A stretch of 64,000 nucleotides of DNA from CAYOZN01 sp964408455 (GCA_964408455.1 CAYOZN010000012.1:81447-145446); one strand, 5' to 3'. Shown: positions 52,355-61,323, numbered from the stretch's first letter. The notes: generated by a model from the letters alone, not told the origin. Numbers and translations: made by a program.

Positions 52355-52396
52355 ACTCAAACTTCAAATCTCAAATTTCAAACCCCGAAACTCAAC
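52355..52396. repeat. Six-unit 7-bp array at the end of the DuOB gene
   Basis: Six units of 7 bases: ACTCAAA, CTTCAAA, TCTCAAA, TTTCAAA, CCCCGAA and ACTCAAC, between convergent genes. The last unit overlaps the stop codon of the minus-strand DuOB gene at 52392. The Uma2 gene ends at 52311. Confidence 0.85.
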
Positions 52397-53111
52397 TCGC
52401 TTTCTCCAGCAGCGGATCGCACTCGATGAATACGTTATTAACCTGAACGTAGTGCATCGGATCATCCAGCGGCGTCTTCGCAAACGCCCGGCACAACCCC
52501 ATCGCGAGGATCACCCGCACCCGGCGGCGGATTCCGTCCGCGATGTACCGACACACGTGCTCCCGCGGCGTCAGCAGATCGGCTTCATACAACCGCAGAT
52601 CGGTCACCCCCGCATCGACGTGAAATTCACCGTCCGTCAGAATCATGCGAACCTGCGGCGGTCGGTCCGGCCGGTGCCGCGCGAAGAGCACCGGCGGCCT
52701 CTTCGGCGAAAAGCAGCCCAGCGACGCCGCGCCTCGTCCCTGGGGTAAACCGCAGCCGCGCGCGCCGATCGCGCGCAGCTCGTCGCCGAAGACTGCGCGC
52801 AGCTCCGTCTTCGCGAGCCGCTCCTGCATCGCCCAGAATGCGCCGGCATCAACCATCTCCAGGAATCGCAGCCGGTTCAGTTGAAACTCGTGGTCCTCGA
52901 TCTCCGGCGGCGTCGGCGTGGCACGCGTGAAGCCCAGATCGACGCGCGCCCCGATCCGTACCGGCCCGCCGTGCTCCGCCAGCACGGTGTTGGGAATCTT
53001 CTTCCAGTCACCGAGCATCGGCCGCACGTGGCGGCCCGTCGACTCATCAATGCCCGCCATGCAGATCGACGGCGGCTTCATCCGCGTGAGATGGTTGATG
53101 ACGATGATCAT
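52392..53111 (-). CDS. Dual OB-fold (DuOB)-like protein
   Basis: A 239-residue protein that resembles the dual-OB family: two small beta-barrel-like halves, first ICMAGIDESTGRHVRPML, then TDGEFHVDAGVTDLRLYE, with NTVLAEHGGPVRIGARVDLGF in the first half and REHVCRYIADGIRRRVRVILAMGL in the second. Such proteins are found beside DUF488 genes, as here: two DUF488 genes lie upstream on the same strand. Binding of nucleic acid or nucleotide is inferred from OB folds only. ATG 53111 begins IIVINHLTRMKPPS. Confidence 0.65.
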   Translation of the reverse strand: MIIVINHLTRMKPPSICMAGIDESTGRHVRPMLGDWKKIPNTVLAEHGGPVRIGARVDLGFTRATPTPPEIEDHEFQLNRLRFLEMVDAGAFWAMQERLAKTELRAVFGDELRAIGARGCGLPQGRGAASLGCFSPKRPPVLFARHRPDRPPQVRMILTDGEFHVDAGVTDLRLYEADLLTPREHVCRYIADGIRRRVRVILAMGLCRAFAKTPLDDPMHYVQVNNVFIECDPLLEKAS

Positions 53112-53134
53112 CGCGCGGCTGGGGCATAAGGAAC

Positions 53135-53224
53135 GAGGGATTAGGGGTAAGGGAAGTGATTGCGGGCGATTTCGTGTGGCATTCCCTTCCCTTATCCCTT
53201 ACCCCTCTTCCCTTACCCCTTCCT
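53135..53224. repeat. 7-bp purine/pyrimidine arrays between DuOB and DUF488 genes
   Basis: Three 7-base G/A-rich units at 53135-53155 (GAGGGAT, TAGGGGT, AAGGGAA) face six C/T-rich units at 53183-53224 (TCCCTTC, CCTTATC, CCTTACC, CCTCTTC, CCTTACC, CCTTCCT). The strands are complementary, so the region can form a stem. The second array ends at 53224, right against the stop codon of the DUF488 gene at 53225. Confidence 0.85.
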
Positions 53225-53662
53225 CTACAGGTGTACCAACTTCACATCCTTCCACTTCTCCTGCAAATACTCGCCCACCAGCCGCCGGTGACAATGCTCC
53301 GCCGTCGGCTCGCTGCACAGCATCACCGCCGGCACCGACAACAGCGTCTTATCCAGCGCCGTTTCAATCTTCCGCGCGCGCATCAGCGCCAAGAACGCCG
53401 TCTCATACGCCGCCCATCTCCCGCCAGTCTTCTTATACGCGTCCAGAATCTCCTGCGTCGGCGCAAGCAGCGGCTCGTGCCGATACTCCGCATTCAGGAT
53501 TTCGCGCAGAAAAAACTCGAGATCGTCCCGCTTGGTGAAGCCCGCAAGCTGCGAGACGTTGTTCAGCCGCACGTCGATCAGTCGTCGGATTCCGGCGTCT
53601 CGGAGAATTCCGAAAAACTCGGCTGCGGTCTTTTTTGTAAAACCGATTGTAAAGATCTCCAT
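53225..53662 (-). CDS. DUF488 family protein (short type)
   Basis: A 145-residue DUF488 protein. It starts EIFTIGFTKKTAAEFFGIL, then has DVRLNNVSQLAGFTKRDD and the conserved VMLCSEPTAEHCHRRLVGEYL with the Cys-x-Glu and CHR motif. The family has no proven function. This short type is the second DUF488 gene and begins inside the first, overlapping it by 85 bases. ATG 53662 follows a purine-rich stretch. The gene then runs on toward the DuOB gene with a 113-bp gap filled by the 7-bp array. Confidence 0.85.
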   Translation of the reverse strand: MEIFTIGFTKKTAAEFFGILRDAGIRRLIDVRLNNVSQLAGFTKRDDLEFFLREILNAEYRHEPLLAPTQEILDAYKKTGGRWAAYETAFLALMRARKIETALDKTLLSVPAVMLCSEPTAEHCHRRLVGEYLQEKWKDVKLVHL

Positions 53663-54189
53663 GGAAGCTCCGGCTGGGCATCGAAGAGCATCAGCTGGTT
53701 CGCATCCCGCTTGCTGCTCACGGCCTCGCGCATGACCGTCTCGTGGCCCTGCACGCTGCCGTCCCCGCGAATGTGCGTGACGCGGATGCCCCGGCCCTCC
53801 AGCACCCGGGCCACCATCAGGAACCGATGGCAGACCGCCGGGTTCTCCTCGCTGCACATCATGGCCACGCGCCGCTCCTTTGCCTCCGCCTCCAGCTGCG
53901 CCAGCCCGCGGCGAAACGACTCGCTCTCGGCGAGCAGATCGTATCGCACGTGACCGTCCCCGTCGTAGAATTGCTCCTCCGCCGGCCGCCCGCCCAGTTC
54001 CGGCCCCAGGAACAGATACTCGATGCGGGCGGCCCGCAGGGCATGCCGCAGGTCGTCGCGGTTGAAGTGGGGCGAGTACTTCGAGTATGGAGACGTTCGC
54101 ACATCCGCCAGGACGGCGATCTCATGCTGGTGCAGCAGCTCCACGAAGCGGGTCAGCTCGTGATTGGAATGTCCGATCGAATAAATCAT
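53578..54189 (-). CDS. DUF488 family protein (long type)
   Basis: A 203-residue DUF488 protein, first gene of a three-gene minus-strand operon. It begins IYSIGHSNHELTRFVELL, has ADVRTSPYSKYSPHFNRDDL and AMMCSEENPAVCHRFLM with the Cys-Glu and CHR motif, and ends in an acidic Ser-rich tail that reads over the start of the next gene. The divergent region of 229 bases upstream holds a candidate -10 (TATACT on the minus strand at 54232-54227). Function unknown; possible RNA or nucleotide processing by analogy only. Confidence 0.85.
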   Translation of the reverse strand: MIYSIGHSNHELTRFVELLHQHEIAVLADVRTSPYSKYSPHFNRDDLRHALRAARIEYLFLGPELGGRPAEEQFYDGDGHVRYDLLAESESFRRGLAQLEAEAKERRVAMMCSEENPAVCHRFLMVARVLEGRGIRVTHIRGDGSVQGHETVMREAVSSKRDANQLMLFDAQPELPWRSLQSVLQKRPQPSFSEFSETPESDD

Positions 54190-54418
54190 CTTCGTGCCTG
54201 TACCATGACGCCACGGGGCGGCCGGCAGTATAGTAGCCCGGCGGCGCAGGCAAAACCGCGGCCGTGCGGGTCATTTGGCCGCAAATTAGGTTATCGTTAG
54301 GGTGCCGGCGTGTCAAGGGCCGGCCGGCATAGTCAAGAAAGGACTGTTCCGCCGCCGCTCAGGCACACCGCCCGCGAGCCGCAGATGAATCGTCCGGCTG
54401 AGAAGGAAGGATGCTCCC

Positions 54419-54634
54419 ATGAAATACGGCGCTCGAAACAACCTCGAAGGGCAGGTCACGGCAATCAAGAAGGGCACCCTCATGTGCCAGGTCACCGTCC
54501 GCGTCGCCGGTGGCGCCACGGTCTCGTCGGTCATGACGCTGGACTCGCTGAAGGAACTGGGAATCAGGAAGGGCTCTCGTGTGCGCGCCATCGTGAAGGC
54601 GGTGAACGTCCTGTTGGCGGTGGAGGACGAGTGA
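54419..54634 (+). CDS. Mop/TOBE domain molybdate-binding protein
   Basis: A 71-residue single TOBE (Mop-type) domain: GARNNLEGQVTAIKKGTLMCQVTV then VSSVMTLDSLKELGIRKGSRVRAIVKAVNVLLAVED, quoted here in part. Mop proteins bind molybdate or tungstate and store or sense them. No molybdate transporter is in the window. ATG 54419 is preceded by GAAGGAAGG. The downstream membrane protein starts 4 bases after its stop, so they may share a transcript. Confidence 0.85.
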   Translation: MKYGARNNLEGQVTAIKKGTLMCQVTVRVAGGATVSSVMTLDSLKELGIRKGSRVRAIVKAVNVLLAVEDE

Positions 54635-54638
54635 AATC

Positions 54639-55451
54639 TTGACTGGGCCGGATGCACATCATCGCGACGTTGCCGAGACACATGTTCCCTTCGACTTTGA
54701 CGCGGTCGCCCAGGTGCCGGAGCACGCTCAATGCCTGGGCTGCGGATACGCATTGAGAGGGCTCGGGCGACCGGTTTGCCCGGAGTGTGGCAGGGCATTC
54801 ATTCCGTCCGACACCACCACGTTTCGCAACCCGAATCTGGTCCCGCGCTGGCGGGAGATTGCGAAACCGCCCGGCCCCCTGGAGTGCGCCGCCGCGTTAT
54901 TCATTGCCGCCGTCGCTTTGGTGGGAGCTAGCCAGCCGCCGCCGGTGACACGCCAAGAAACGGGTTCGATGGTGTACACGCTCGCAGTGTTCTTGCTCGG
55001 CGCGCCTGTCTTTTGGGCCTTGTTTTGGCTTTGGTGTGCTCGCATCATTGCCACACTTGTAGCGCGTGAACCGTCCGCAGTGCAAGGGCCCGAGACGCGT
55101 GCGCGACGGCCTTTCCGGTGGTTGGCGCTTCCGCTTGCCATTGCATTGGTCGTGTCGACGCTGCTCGACCCCTGGCCGCTTCGGCTTCGTTTTTACGCGA
55201 GCCGTTCGTCGTTTGATGCCGCCGTAGCCGCAGTTCGCGCGGGTAGCTTCTCGACGCCGACCTGGGTGGGCCTGTACCGCGTGGAATCGGCGAAGTCCTA
55301 TTCGAAGCGCGACGGCGGCCTTGAAATCGAATTCGAAACCAATTGGATGGAGGGATTCGGCTTTATGTACGCCGATACGCCTGCGCCGTTGGAGTACGGC
55401 TGGGACATGATGCTGGCGCCAAACTGGTGCATTTACAAGGATGGCTATTGA
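54639..55451 (+). CDS. Zinc-ribbon plus membrane protein of unknown function
   Basis: A 270-residue protein. Residues 30-50 carry a Cys4 zinc ribbon (QCLGCGYALRGL then VCPECGRAFIP), a module frequent in planctomycete membrane proteins. Three hydrophobic helices follow (residues 85-100, 110-140 and 162-175), then a C-terminal soluble part of about 90 residues. TTG 54639 is the start that preserves the N-terminus, four bases after the Mop gene. The stop codon shares one base with the start of the next gene (TGATG), so translation is probably coupled. Confidence 0.7.
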   Translation: MTGPDAHHRDVAETHVPFDFDAVAQVPEHAQCLGCGYALRGLGRPVCPECGRAFIPSDTTTFRNPNLVPRWREIAKPPGPLECAAALFIAAVALVGASQPPPVTRQETGSMVYTLAVFLLGAPVFWALFWLWCARIIATLVAREPSAVQGPETRARRPFRWLALPLAIALVVSTLLDPWPLRLRFYASRSSFDAAVAAVRAGSFSTPTWVGLYRVESAKSYSKRDGGLEIEFETNWMEGFGFMYADTPAPLEYGWDMMLAPNWCIYKDGY

Positions 55452-56758
55452 TGATTACCGCCACTTTGAAGAAGCGGAGCATAGTGTCACGTACGACTCA
55501 GCAGTGTCTGCCCGCCGCGCTGATGGTCATGGCCGCCTCGACCGGTTGCTCGAATGTCGCCCCGACGCGCATCATCCACGTCACCGGCGGCAGCGCGGCA
55601 CTGTTCAACCAGTTCCGCGCCTACGACGGCGAGACGGGCCGGCTGTTGTCGTTCACAGACGTCGTGGAACGGGCAGGCCGGGCCGATGTCGTCCTCTTCG
55701 GCGAGGAGCATTCCAACCAGGTCTGCAACGCGCTGGAGGCACAACTGCTCGTCGCCCTCAATGAACGGCGCCGCGGCTCACTCGCCGATCGCCGCCGCCC
55801 CGTCACGCTGGCAATGGAGTTCTTTGAATCCGACACGCAGCCCGCGCTCGACGCCTATCTCGAAGGCCGCATGGACGAGCCCGAGTTTCGCACCCTCGCC
55901 CGCCAGAAGCGCGCCTACCTGACGGCCCACCGCCCGCTGATCGAGTACTGCCGCCACGCCGGCATTCCCGTCATCGCCGCCAATGCCCCCGCGCGGCTGA
56001 TCAAGGCCTATCGCACGTCCGGCCTCGACTACGACGAGTTCCGCGCGTCCGTCGAACCCGCCGACCGCGCATGGCTGCCGCGCACCAGCGACATGTTGGA
56101 GGGGGCATATTACGAGCGCTTCGTCGAGGCAATGTCGCATCACCCGGCGCCGACGTCCGCGCCGGCGTCGCAGCCGGTTTCGTCACCCGCGACTCAGCCT
56201 GCATCGCCGCCCGGGCCGAACGCCACATCTTCCCCCGCGACTGCGTCTGACTCCGATCAGAACCCCCTCCACAATGAGGGGGCTTCGCACGCCGCAGAGC
56301 CCGCCACTCCCGCGTCAGGCTCTGAAGGCGACGCGCCTTTCGCAGCACCCGCGGAGGCAGCCGCCACTCAGCCCGCTTCGCACTCGTCGCACAACGCACA
56401 TTCACATGCTCATGGGCCGCCCACGTCGCAACCCTCGACACAGCCAGGCGCCGAGGAGCGCATGCTGCGATCGTATCGAATTCAGCTCCTGTGGGATGAC
56501 GCCATGAGCGAATCCATCTCAAACCACCGTGCCCGCTATCCCGACCGCCGCATCATGCTGGTCGTCGGTGTCTTCCACATCGAGCGCGACGGCGGCACAA
56601 AGGCCAAGCTCCGCCAGCGCCGGCCCGATGACACCGTGTGCACCATCGTCTTCCGCGGCATATCTGACACGTCGCTGCAATTCGACGAAAGCGACCGCGG
56701 CGCGGGAGACGTGGTGATTTACGGGATAACACCACCGCAAGCACACTCTGGCACTTGA
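55451..56758 (+). CDS. ChaN-like lipoprotein with long low-complexity insert
   Basis: A 435-residue lipoprotein (lipobox AASTGC near residue 33). The ChaN/DUF399 core begins with VVLFGEEHSN (residue 80-89) and includes TLAMEFFESDTQPALDAYL, RQKRAYLTAHRPLIEYCR, IPVIAANAPARLIKAY and, near the end, MLVVGVFHIERDGGTKAKL. ChaN binds heme, sometimes as a dimer. About 105 residues (231-335), rich in Ala, Pro, Ser, Thr and His, are inserted between the two parts of the core; the run HSSHNAHSHAHG is inside it. ATG 55451 overlaps the stop of the preceding gene. Confidence 0.85.
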   Translation: MITATLKKRSIVSRTTQQCLPAALMVMAASTGCSNVAPTRIIHVTGGSAALFNQFRAYDGETGRLLSFTDVVERAGRADVVLFGEEHSNQVCNALEAQLLVALNERRRGSLADRRRPVTLAMEFFESDTQPALDAYLEGRMDEPEFRTLARQKRAYLTAHRPLIEYCRHAGIPVIAANAPARLIKAYRTSGLDYDEFRASVEPADRAWLPRTSDMLEGAYYERFVEAMSHHPAPTSAPASQPVSSPATQPASPPGPNATSSPATASDSDQNPLHNEGASHAAEPATPASGSEGDAPFAAPAEAAATQPASHSSHNAHSHAHGPPTSQPSTQPGAEERMLRSYRIQLLWDDAMSESISNHRARYPDRRIMLVVGVFHIERDGGTKAKLRQRRPDDTVCTIVFRGISDTSLQFDESDRGAGDVVIYGITPPQAHSGT

Positions 56759-56798
56759 TTCGCGCCGGGCGCCGGCCGCCGGCTGGTCGCGAAAACGC

Positions 56799-57290
56799 CT
56801 ACGCGTTCTTGTTCCCTGTTCGCTGCGTGTATTGAACGGTGATTTGCTCGTATAGTTCTGTGGAGGCTCTAAAGCTCGTGGTTTGAATTTGCGCGATCGT
56901 CGAGTGAAAGTCGACCAGGCCTTCAATGGCTGCGTCGGCTATGACACCCAGAGTGCCTGCCACCGAGAGCCCGAGCGACTCGGCAACGGCACGACCATCG
57001 CGATCATCCATCAGCAGGCGATCCGCGCGGAGTTCCTGAGCAAGCGCAATCGCCGCCGCCTCACCAGGGTCGATCGTCAGGGATGGATCAAAACCTTTCG
57101 GTTCACGCACCACCAGCCAGCTCGGCGGTGTAGCGGCCCAGACGCGCACCTCGGGGCTCGAGCCCACTGCCCGCAGCTCCTCCAGCACGCTTCGCGGAAT
57201 GAAGACCGTTCCGAAGAGCGCCGGCAACACATGTTCTGCTCGAATCAGGAGCAGATAGTTGAGTGGCGATGTGTCCGCAACGACGATCAT
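56799..57290 (-). CDS. PIN-like (DUF3368) toxin
   Basis: A 163-residue PIN-superfamily protein of the DUF3368 type. The first acid is in VADTSPLNYLLLI, the middle acids in PGEAAAIALAQEL and the last in LLMDDRDGRAVAESLGL. This layout is that of PIN toxins paired with UPF0175 antitoxins. It overlaps the antitoxin gene by four bases. The RNA target is unknown. Confidence 0.85.
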   Translation of the reverse strand: MIVVADTSPLNYLLLIRAEHVLPALFGTVFIPRSVLEELRAVGSSPEVRVWAATPPSWLVVREPKGFDPSLTIDPGEAAAIALAQELRADRLLMDDRDGRAVAESLGLSVAGTLGVIADAAIEGLVDFHSTIAQIQTTSFRASTELYEQITVQYTQRTGNKNA

Positions 57291-57550
57291 GACTTGCGGG
57301 CATCTCGCAGGGACTCAGCTTCCTTGAGAACATCCTCGGCCGACAGTTCGTAGAAAACGCCGTACCGCTGGAGCAATTCGTCCACTTCAAACCTGCTCAG
57401 GTTCAGAAGGCGGCCAAGCTGGTACTGCGTCATTTTGCGTTGCCGGTAAAGCTCTACCCCCAGTGCTTCCCGAGCGACGGCATCAAGGTCCTCGAATTGC
57501 TCTCGCAGGGAAGACTCCATGTCGGCAGGTATGTCAAACGAAATGCTCAT
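57287..57550 (-). CDS. UPF0175 family antitoxin
   Basis: An 87-residue protein with the UPF0175 pattern: SISFDIPADMESSLREQ then AREALGVELYRQRKMTQYQLGRLLNLSRFEVDELL, quoted in parts. The second half is a helix-turn-helix (QLGRLLNLSRFEVDELL). Such antitoxins bind the promoter and the PIN partner. It overlaps the toxin gene by four bases. ATG 57550 is the natural start; the region upstream holds the operator. Confidence 0.88.
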   Translation of the reverse strand: MSISFDIPADMESSLREQFEDLDAVAREALGVELYRQRKMTQYQLGRLLNLSRFEVDELLQRYGVFYELSAEDVLKEAESLRDARKS

Positions 57551-57771
57551 GATATCGCGTTCAGGTGCAGGATCGGTCTTGCTCCCTCATAATGGTAGAG
57601 TTCGCTGCCGGCTGGAGTCAATCAACAAGGCGGGCCCGAAGCAAGTCGAGCCTAAAATTCACAGGGTGCCGGCTCGGCAGGTGTGCAGCGGATGCCCGCC
57701 TCAACACCGTGTGTTATGATGCAGTATTCTGACCCATTCCGCGTGTCAGAGCAGCAAGGAGGCACATGATC

Positions 57772-60700
57772 ATGGCATCGGATGCCACCCGACCCTTCGT
57801 CCATCTCCACTGCCACACCCACTACAGCCTCCTCGACGGCGCCAACCGCATCGACGAACTCGTCGCCCGCGCGAAGGAGCTGAACCAGCCCGCCGTCGCC
57901 ATCACCGATCATGGCAACATGTTCGGCGTCGTCGAGTTTTACCAGGCAGCGAAGAAGGCCGGCATAAAGCCCATCATCGGCCTCGAGGCCTACATCGCCC
58001 CCGGCGACCGCCGCTCGCGCGAAATGGCCATCGGCCTCGGCGGCGGAAAAGAATCGGCCTATCACCTCCTCCTGCTCGCAAAGGACCGCACCGGCTACCA
58101 GAACCTCATCAAGCTCTCCTCCATCGCCTACCGCGAAGGCTTCTACTACAAGCCGCGCATCGATCGCGAAGTGCTGGAGGCGCACAGCGAAGGCCTCATC
58201 TGCACCAGCACATGCCTCGGCGCCGAAATCCCCCAGGCCCTCATGGCCCACAATCGCGCCGAGGCCGAACGCATCGCCGAGTGGTACCTCCGCGTCTTCG
58301 GTCCCGAACGCTTCTACATCGAATTGCAGGACCACGGAATCAGCCATCAGCGCGACATCAATCCGGAGCTCATCGAGATCGCCAACCGCCTCGGCGTCGG
58401 TCTCATCGCCACCAACGACGTGCACTACCTCCGCAAGGACGATGCCGAGCCGCACGACGTCCTGCTCTGCATCTCCACCCGCGCCCTCCAGAGCGACGCC
58501 GACCGCATGCGCTTCGAAACCAGCGAGTTCTATCTCAAGTCCGCCGAAGAAATGGCCGCGCTCTTCCCGGCGCACGGCGAAGCCCTCGACAACACCGTCC
58601 GCATCGCCGACATGTGCAACGTCGAGCTCGACTTCGGCAAGCGTTACACACCCGTCTACCACCCGCCGCAGCAGAAAACCCCCGACGACTATCTTCGGGA
58701 AATGGTCTACCGCGGCGCGGCCGAACGGTATGGCGAAGTCTCCGACGAGCTCCGCGAACGCATCGACTACGAACTGGAAGTGATCCAGAGCAAGGGCTTC
58801 TCCAGCTACTTCCTCATCTGCTGGGACTTCGTGCATTACGCCCGCGACAAGGGCATTCCCTGCGGTGCCCGCGGCAGCGGCTGCTCGTCCGTCGTCGCCT
58901 ATTGCCTCTACCTGTCCCAGCCCGACCCGCTCCGCTACGGGCTCTACTTCGAACGCTTCATGGACCCCGACCGCGACGAAATGCCCGACATCGACATCGA
59001 CATCTGCCAGGATGGCCGCGAAGACGTCCTGCGCTACGTCCGCGACAAGTACGGTCACGTCGCCCAGATCATCACCTTCGGCACGCTGAAGGCCCGCGCG
59101 GCAATCCGCGACGTCTGCCGCGTCACCGGCATTCCCCTCGCCGAGGCCGACCGGCTCGCCAAGCTCGTGCCCGAAGAACTGAAGATGACGCTCGACAAGG
59201 CCCTCGCCCAGGAGCCGGAGCTCCGCCGCTGGTACGATGCCGACGCCCGCGTGAAGCAGGTCATCGACATCGGCCGCCGCATCGAGGGCCTCTCGCGGCA
59301 CGCCGGCATCCACGCGGCCGGCGTCGTCATCGCCGAGCAGCCGCTCGACACGCTGCTCCCGCTCTACCAGGCCCCGGGCTCCGACGCCGTCATCACCCAG
59401 TTCGACGGGCCCACGGTCGAGAAAGTCGGCCTGCTGAAGATGGACTTCCTCGGCCTGCGCACGCTCAGTGTCCTCGCGCTGGCATGCAAACTGGTCGAGA
59501 AAAACCACGCGCACAGGATCGACGTCGAACATCTCGATTTAACGGACCAGAAGGTCTTCCGCCTCTTCGCCCAGGGCGACACCAAGGGCGTCTTCCAGTT
59601 CGAATCCGGCGGCATGCGCGACGTCTTGATGAAGATGCGGCCCAACCGCATCGAAGACCTGATCGCCGCAAATGCCCTCTACCGCCCCGGTCCCATGCAG
59701 TACATCGACGCCTACGTCGCCCGCAAGCACGGCGAGGCATGGCGCGCCGCCCACCCGGTGATGGCCGAGGTGCTCGGTGAGACCTACGGCATCATGGTCT
59801 ACCAGGAGCAGGTCGCCCGCGTCGCCATCCAGCTCGGCGGCATCGAACGCAAGCGGTCATTCCGTCTGGCCAAGGCCATCAGCAAGAAAAAGACGCAGAT
59901 GATCGAGGCCGAGCGCCAGCCCTTTATCGAGGGCGCGAAGAAGCTCGGTTGCGACGAGGGCGCGGCCAACACCATCTTCGAGGACATCGTCCGCTTCGGC
60001 GACTACGCCTTCAACAAGGCGCATTCGACCGGTTACGCCCTTGTGGCCTTCCAGACCGCCTTCGTCAAGGCCTACTACCCCCTCGAATTCATGGCGGCCC
60101 TGCTCACCTATGAAATGGGCGACACCGACAAAGTCGTCGAGTACATCGAGGAGTGCCGCACACTCGGCATCGACGTCCGCCCGCCCGATGTGAATTCGTC
60201 CGACGTCGACTTCACCACTGCCCCGCCCGAGAACGGCAAACCCGGCTTCCTGCGTTTCGGCCTGGCCGCCATCAAGGGCGTCGGCGAAAAGGCCGTCCGC
60301 GCCATCGTCGAGGCCCGCCAGCAGGGGGGGCGATTCACCGACCTGTTCGATTTCTGCGAACGCGTCGACCTGTCGGCGGTCAACCGCGGCGTCTGCGAAG
60401 CCCTCATCAAGGCAGGGGCCTTCGATTCCACCGGCGCTGTCCGCAAGGCACTCACGCTTGCCCTGGACAGGGCCCTCCAGGCCGCCGCCGACGTGCAGCG
60501 CGACCGCCTCTCCGGACAGATGACCATGTTCGGCGCCTTCGGTGACGACGGGCCGCAGCGCCGCCACGGCACCATCGGCACCGAGGAGTGGACCGAGGCC
60601 GAGATGCTCGCCCACGAGAAGTCCGTCCTCGGCTTCTACGTCACCAAGCACCCGCTCGCCTCGCAGGCAAGGCTCATCCGCAAATACACCACCGCCGACG

Positions 60701-61323
60701 TCCGCGACATCGGCGACATGTCCGACGGCGCCCGCGTCACCCTCGGCGGCATGATCAGCCGCCTCCGCATGGTCACCACCAAGAACGGCCGCAATGCCGG
60801 CTCCAAGCTCGCCGTTCTGACGTTCGAAGACCTCACCGGCTCCACCGAGGCCGTCGTCTTCAGCGAACAGCTCGAGCAGTATCGCGACCTCGTCGCCCCC
60901 GATCGGATCGTCTTCATCCGCGGCACCGTCGATCGCAAGCGCGAGGCGCCCAGCGTCCGCGTCAGCGAGATGTTCAGCCTCGATGACGGCCCGCTGGCAC
61001 TGGCCGAGGCCCTCGTCGTGCGCGTCGGCCCCGTTCATGCAGGCGGCGATGGCCTGCGCCGCCTCGCCGACGTCTGCCGCAGCCACCGCGGCAGCCAGTC
61101 CTTCCTGCTCGACGTCCGCCTGCCCACCGGCATGGGCGTCCTGATGCGCTGCGGCGAAAAGACCCCCGTCCGCTGGAGCGACGCCTTCCTCGGCGAGCTC
61201 CGCGGTCTCTTCGGCGACAACGCCGCCGACCTGGTCGGGCCCCGTCGCGTTGAGCCGCGGCCGGTCAACATCAACGGCAAGTCGGCAGGGGAGGCGCCGG
61301 TCGAAGAATTCGCAAACGCCTAG
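57772..61323 (+). CDS. dnaE: DNA polymerase III subunit alpha
   Basis: The replicative polymerase subunit, 1183 residues. The PHP domain is at the N-terminus (HLHCHTHYSLLDG, then VAITDHGNMFG), followed by the polymerase core with GARGSGCSSVVAYCLYL and the catalytic acids in PDIDIDICQDGREDVL. A helix-hairpin-helix region and the OB domain (RVTLGGMISRLRMVTTKNG, FEDLTGSTEAVVFSEQ) follow, quoted in part. The length fits the DnaE1 type. AAGGAGG at 57756-57762 lies 9 bases before ATG 57772 and 3 bases before ATG 57766, so I prefer 57772. A weak promoter-like TATGAT is at 57715-57720. Confidence 0.97.
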   Translation: MASDATRPFVHLHCHTHYSLLDGANRIDELVARAKELNQPAVAITDHGNMFGVVEFYQAAKKAGIKPIIGLEAYIAPGDRRSREMAIGLGGGKESAYHLLLLAKDRTGYQNLIKLSSIAYREGFYYKPRIDREVLEAHSEGLICTSTCLGAEIPQALMAHNRAEAERIAEWYLRVFGPERFYIELQDHGISHQRDINPELIEIANRLGVGLIATNDVHYLRKDDAEPHDVLLCISTRALQSDADRMRFETSEFYLKSAEEMAALFPAHGEALDNTVRIADMCNVELDFGKRYTPVYHPPQQKTPDDYLREMVYRGAAERYGEVSDELRERIDYELEVIQSKGFSSYFLICWDFVHYARDKGIPCGARGSGCSSVVAYCLYLSQPDPLRYGLYFERFMDPDRDEMPDIDIDICQDGREDVLRYVRDKYGHVAQIITFGTLKARAAIRDVCRVTGIPLAEADRLAKLVPEELKMTLDKALAQEPELRRWYDADARVKQVIDIGRRIEGLSRHAGIHAAGVVIAEQPLDTLLPLYQAPGSDAVITQFDGPTVEKVGLLKMDFLGLRTLSVLALACKLVEKNHAHRIDVEHLDLTDQKVFRLFAQGDTKGVFQFESGGMRDVLMKMRPNRIEDLIAANALYRPGPMQYIDAYVARKHGEAWRAAHPVMAEVLGETYGIMVYQEQVARVAIQLGGIERKRSFRLAKAISKKKTQMIEAERQPFIEGAKKLGCDEGAANTIFEDIVRFGDYAFNKAHSTGYALVAFQTAFVKAYYPLEFMAALLTYEMGDTDKVVEYIEECRTLGIDVRPPDVNSSDVDFTTAPPENGKPGFLRFGLAAIKGVGEKAVRAIVEARQQGGRFTDLFDFCERVDLSAVNRGVCEALIKAGAFDSTGAVRKALTLALDRALQAAADVQRDRLSGQMTMFGAFGDDGPQRRHGTIGTEEWTEAEMLAHEKSVLGFYVTKHPLASQARLIRKYTTADVRDIGDMSDGARVTLGGMISRLRMVTTKNGRNAGSKLAVLTFEDLTGSTEAVVFSEQLEQYRDLVAPDRIVFIRGTVDRKREAPSVRVSEMFSLDDGPLALAEALVVRVGPVHAGGDGLRRLADVCRSHRGSQSFLLDVRLPTGMGVLMRCGEKTPVRWSDAFLGELRGLFGDNAADLVGPRRVEPRPVNINGKSAGEAPVEEFANA

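Noticed and set aside
57652..59532. A 626-residue open frame on the minus strand under dnaE
   Set aside because: It is a shadow of the GC-rich dnaE coding frame; its residues have no domain and the plus-strand protein is certain.
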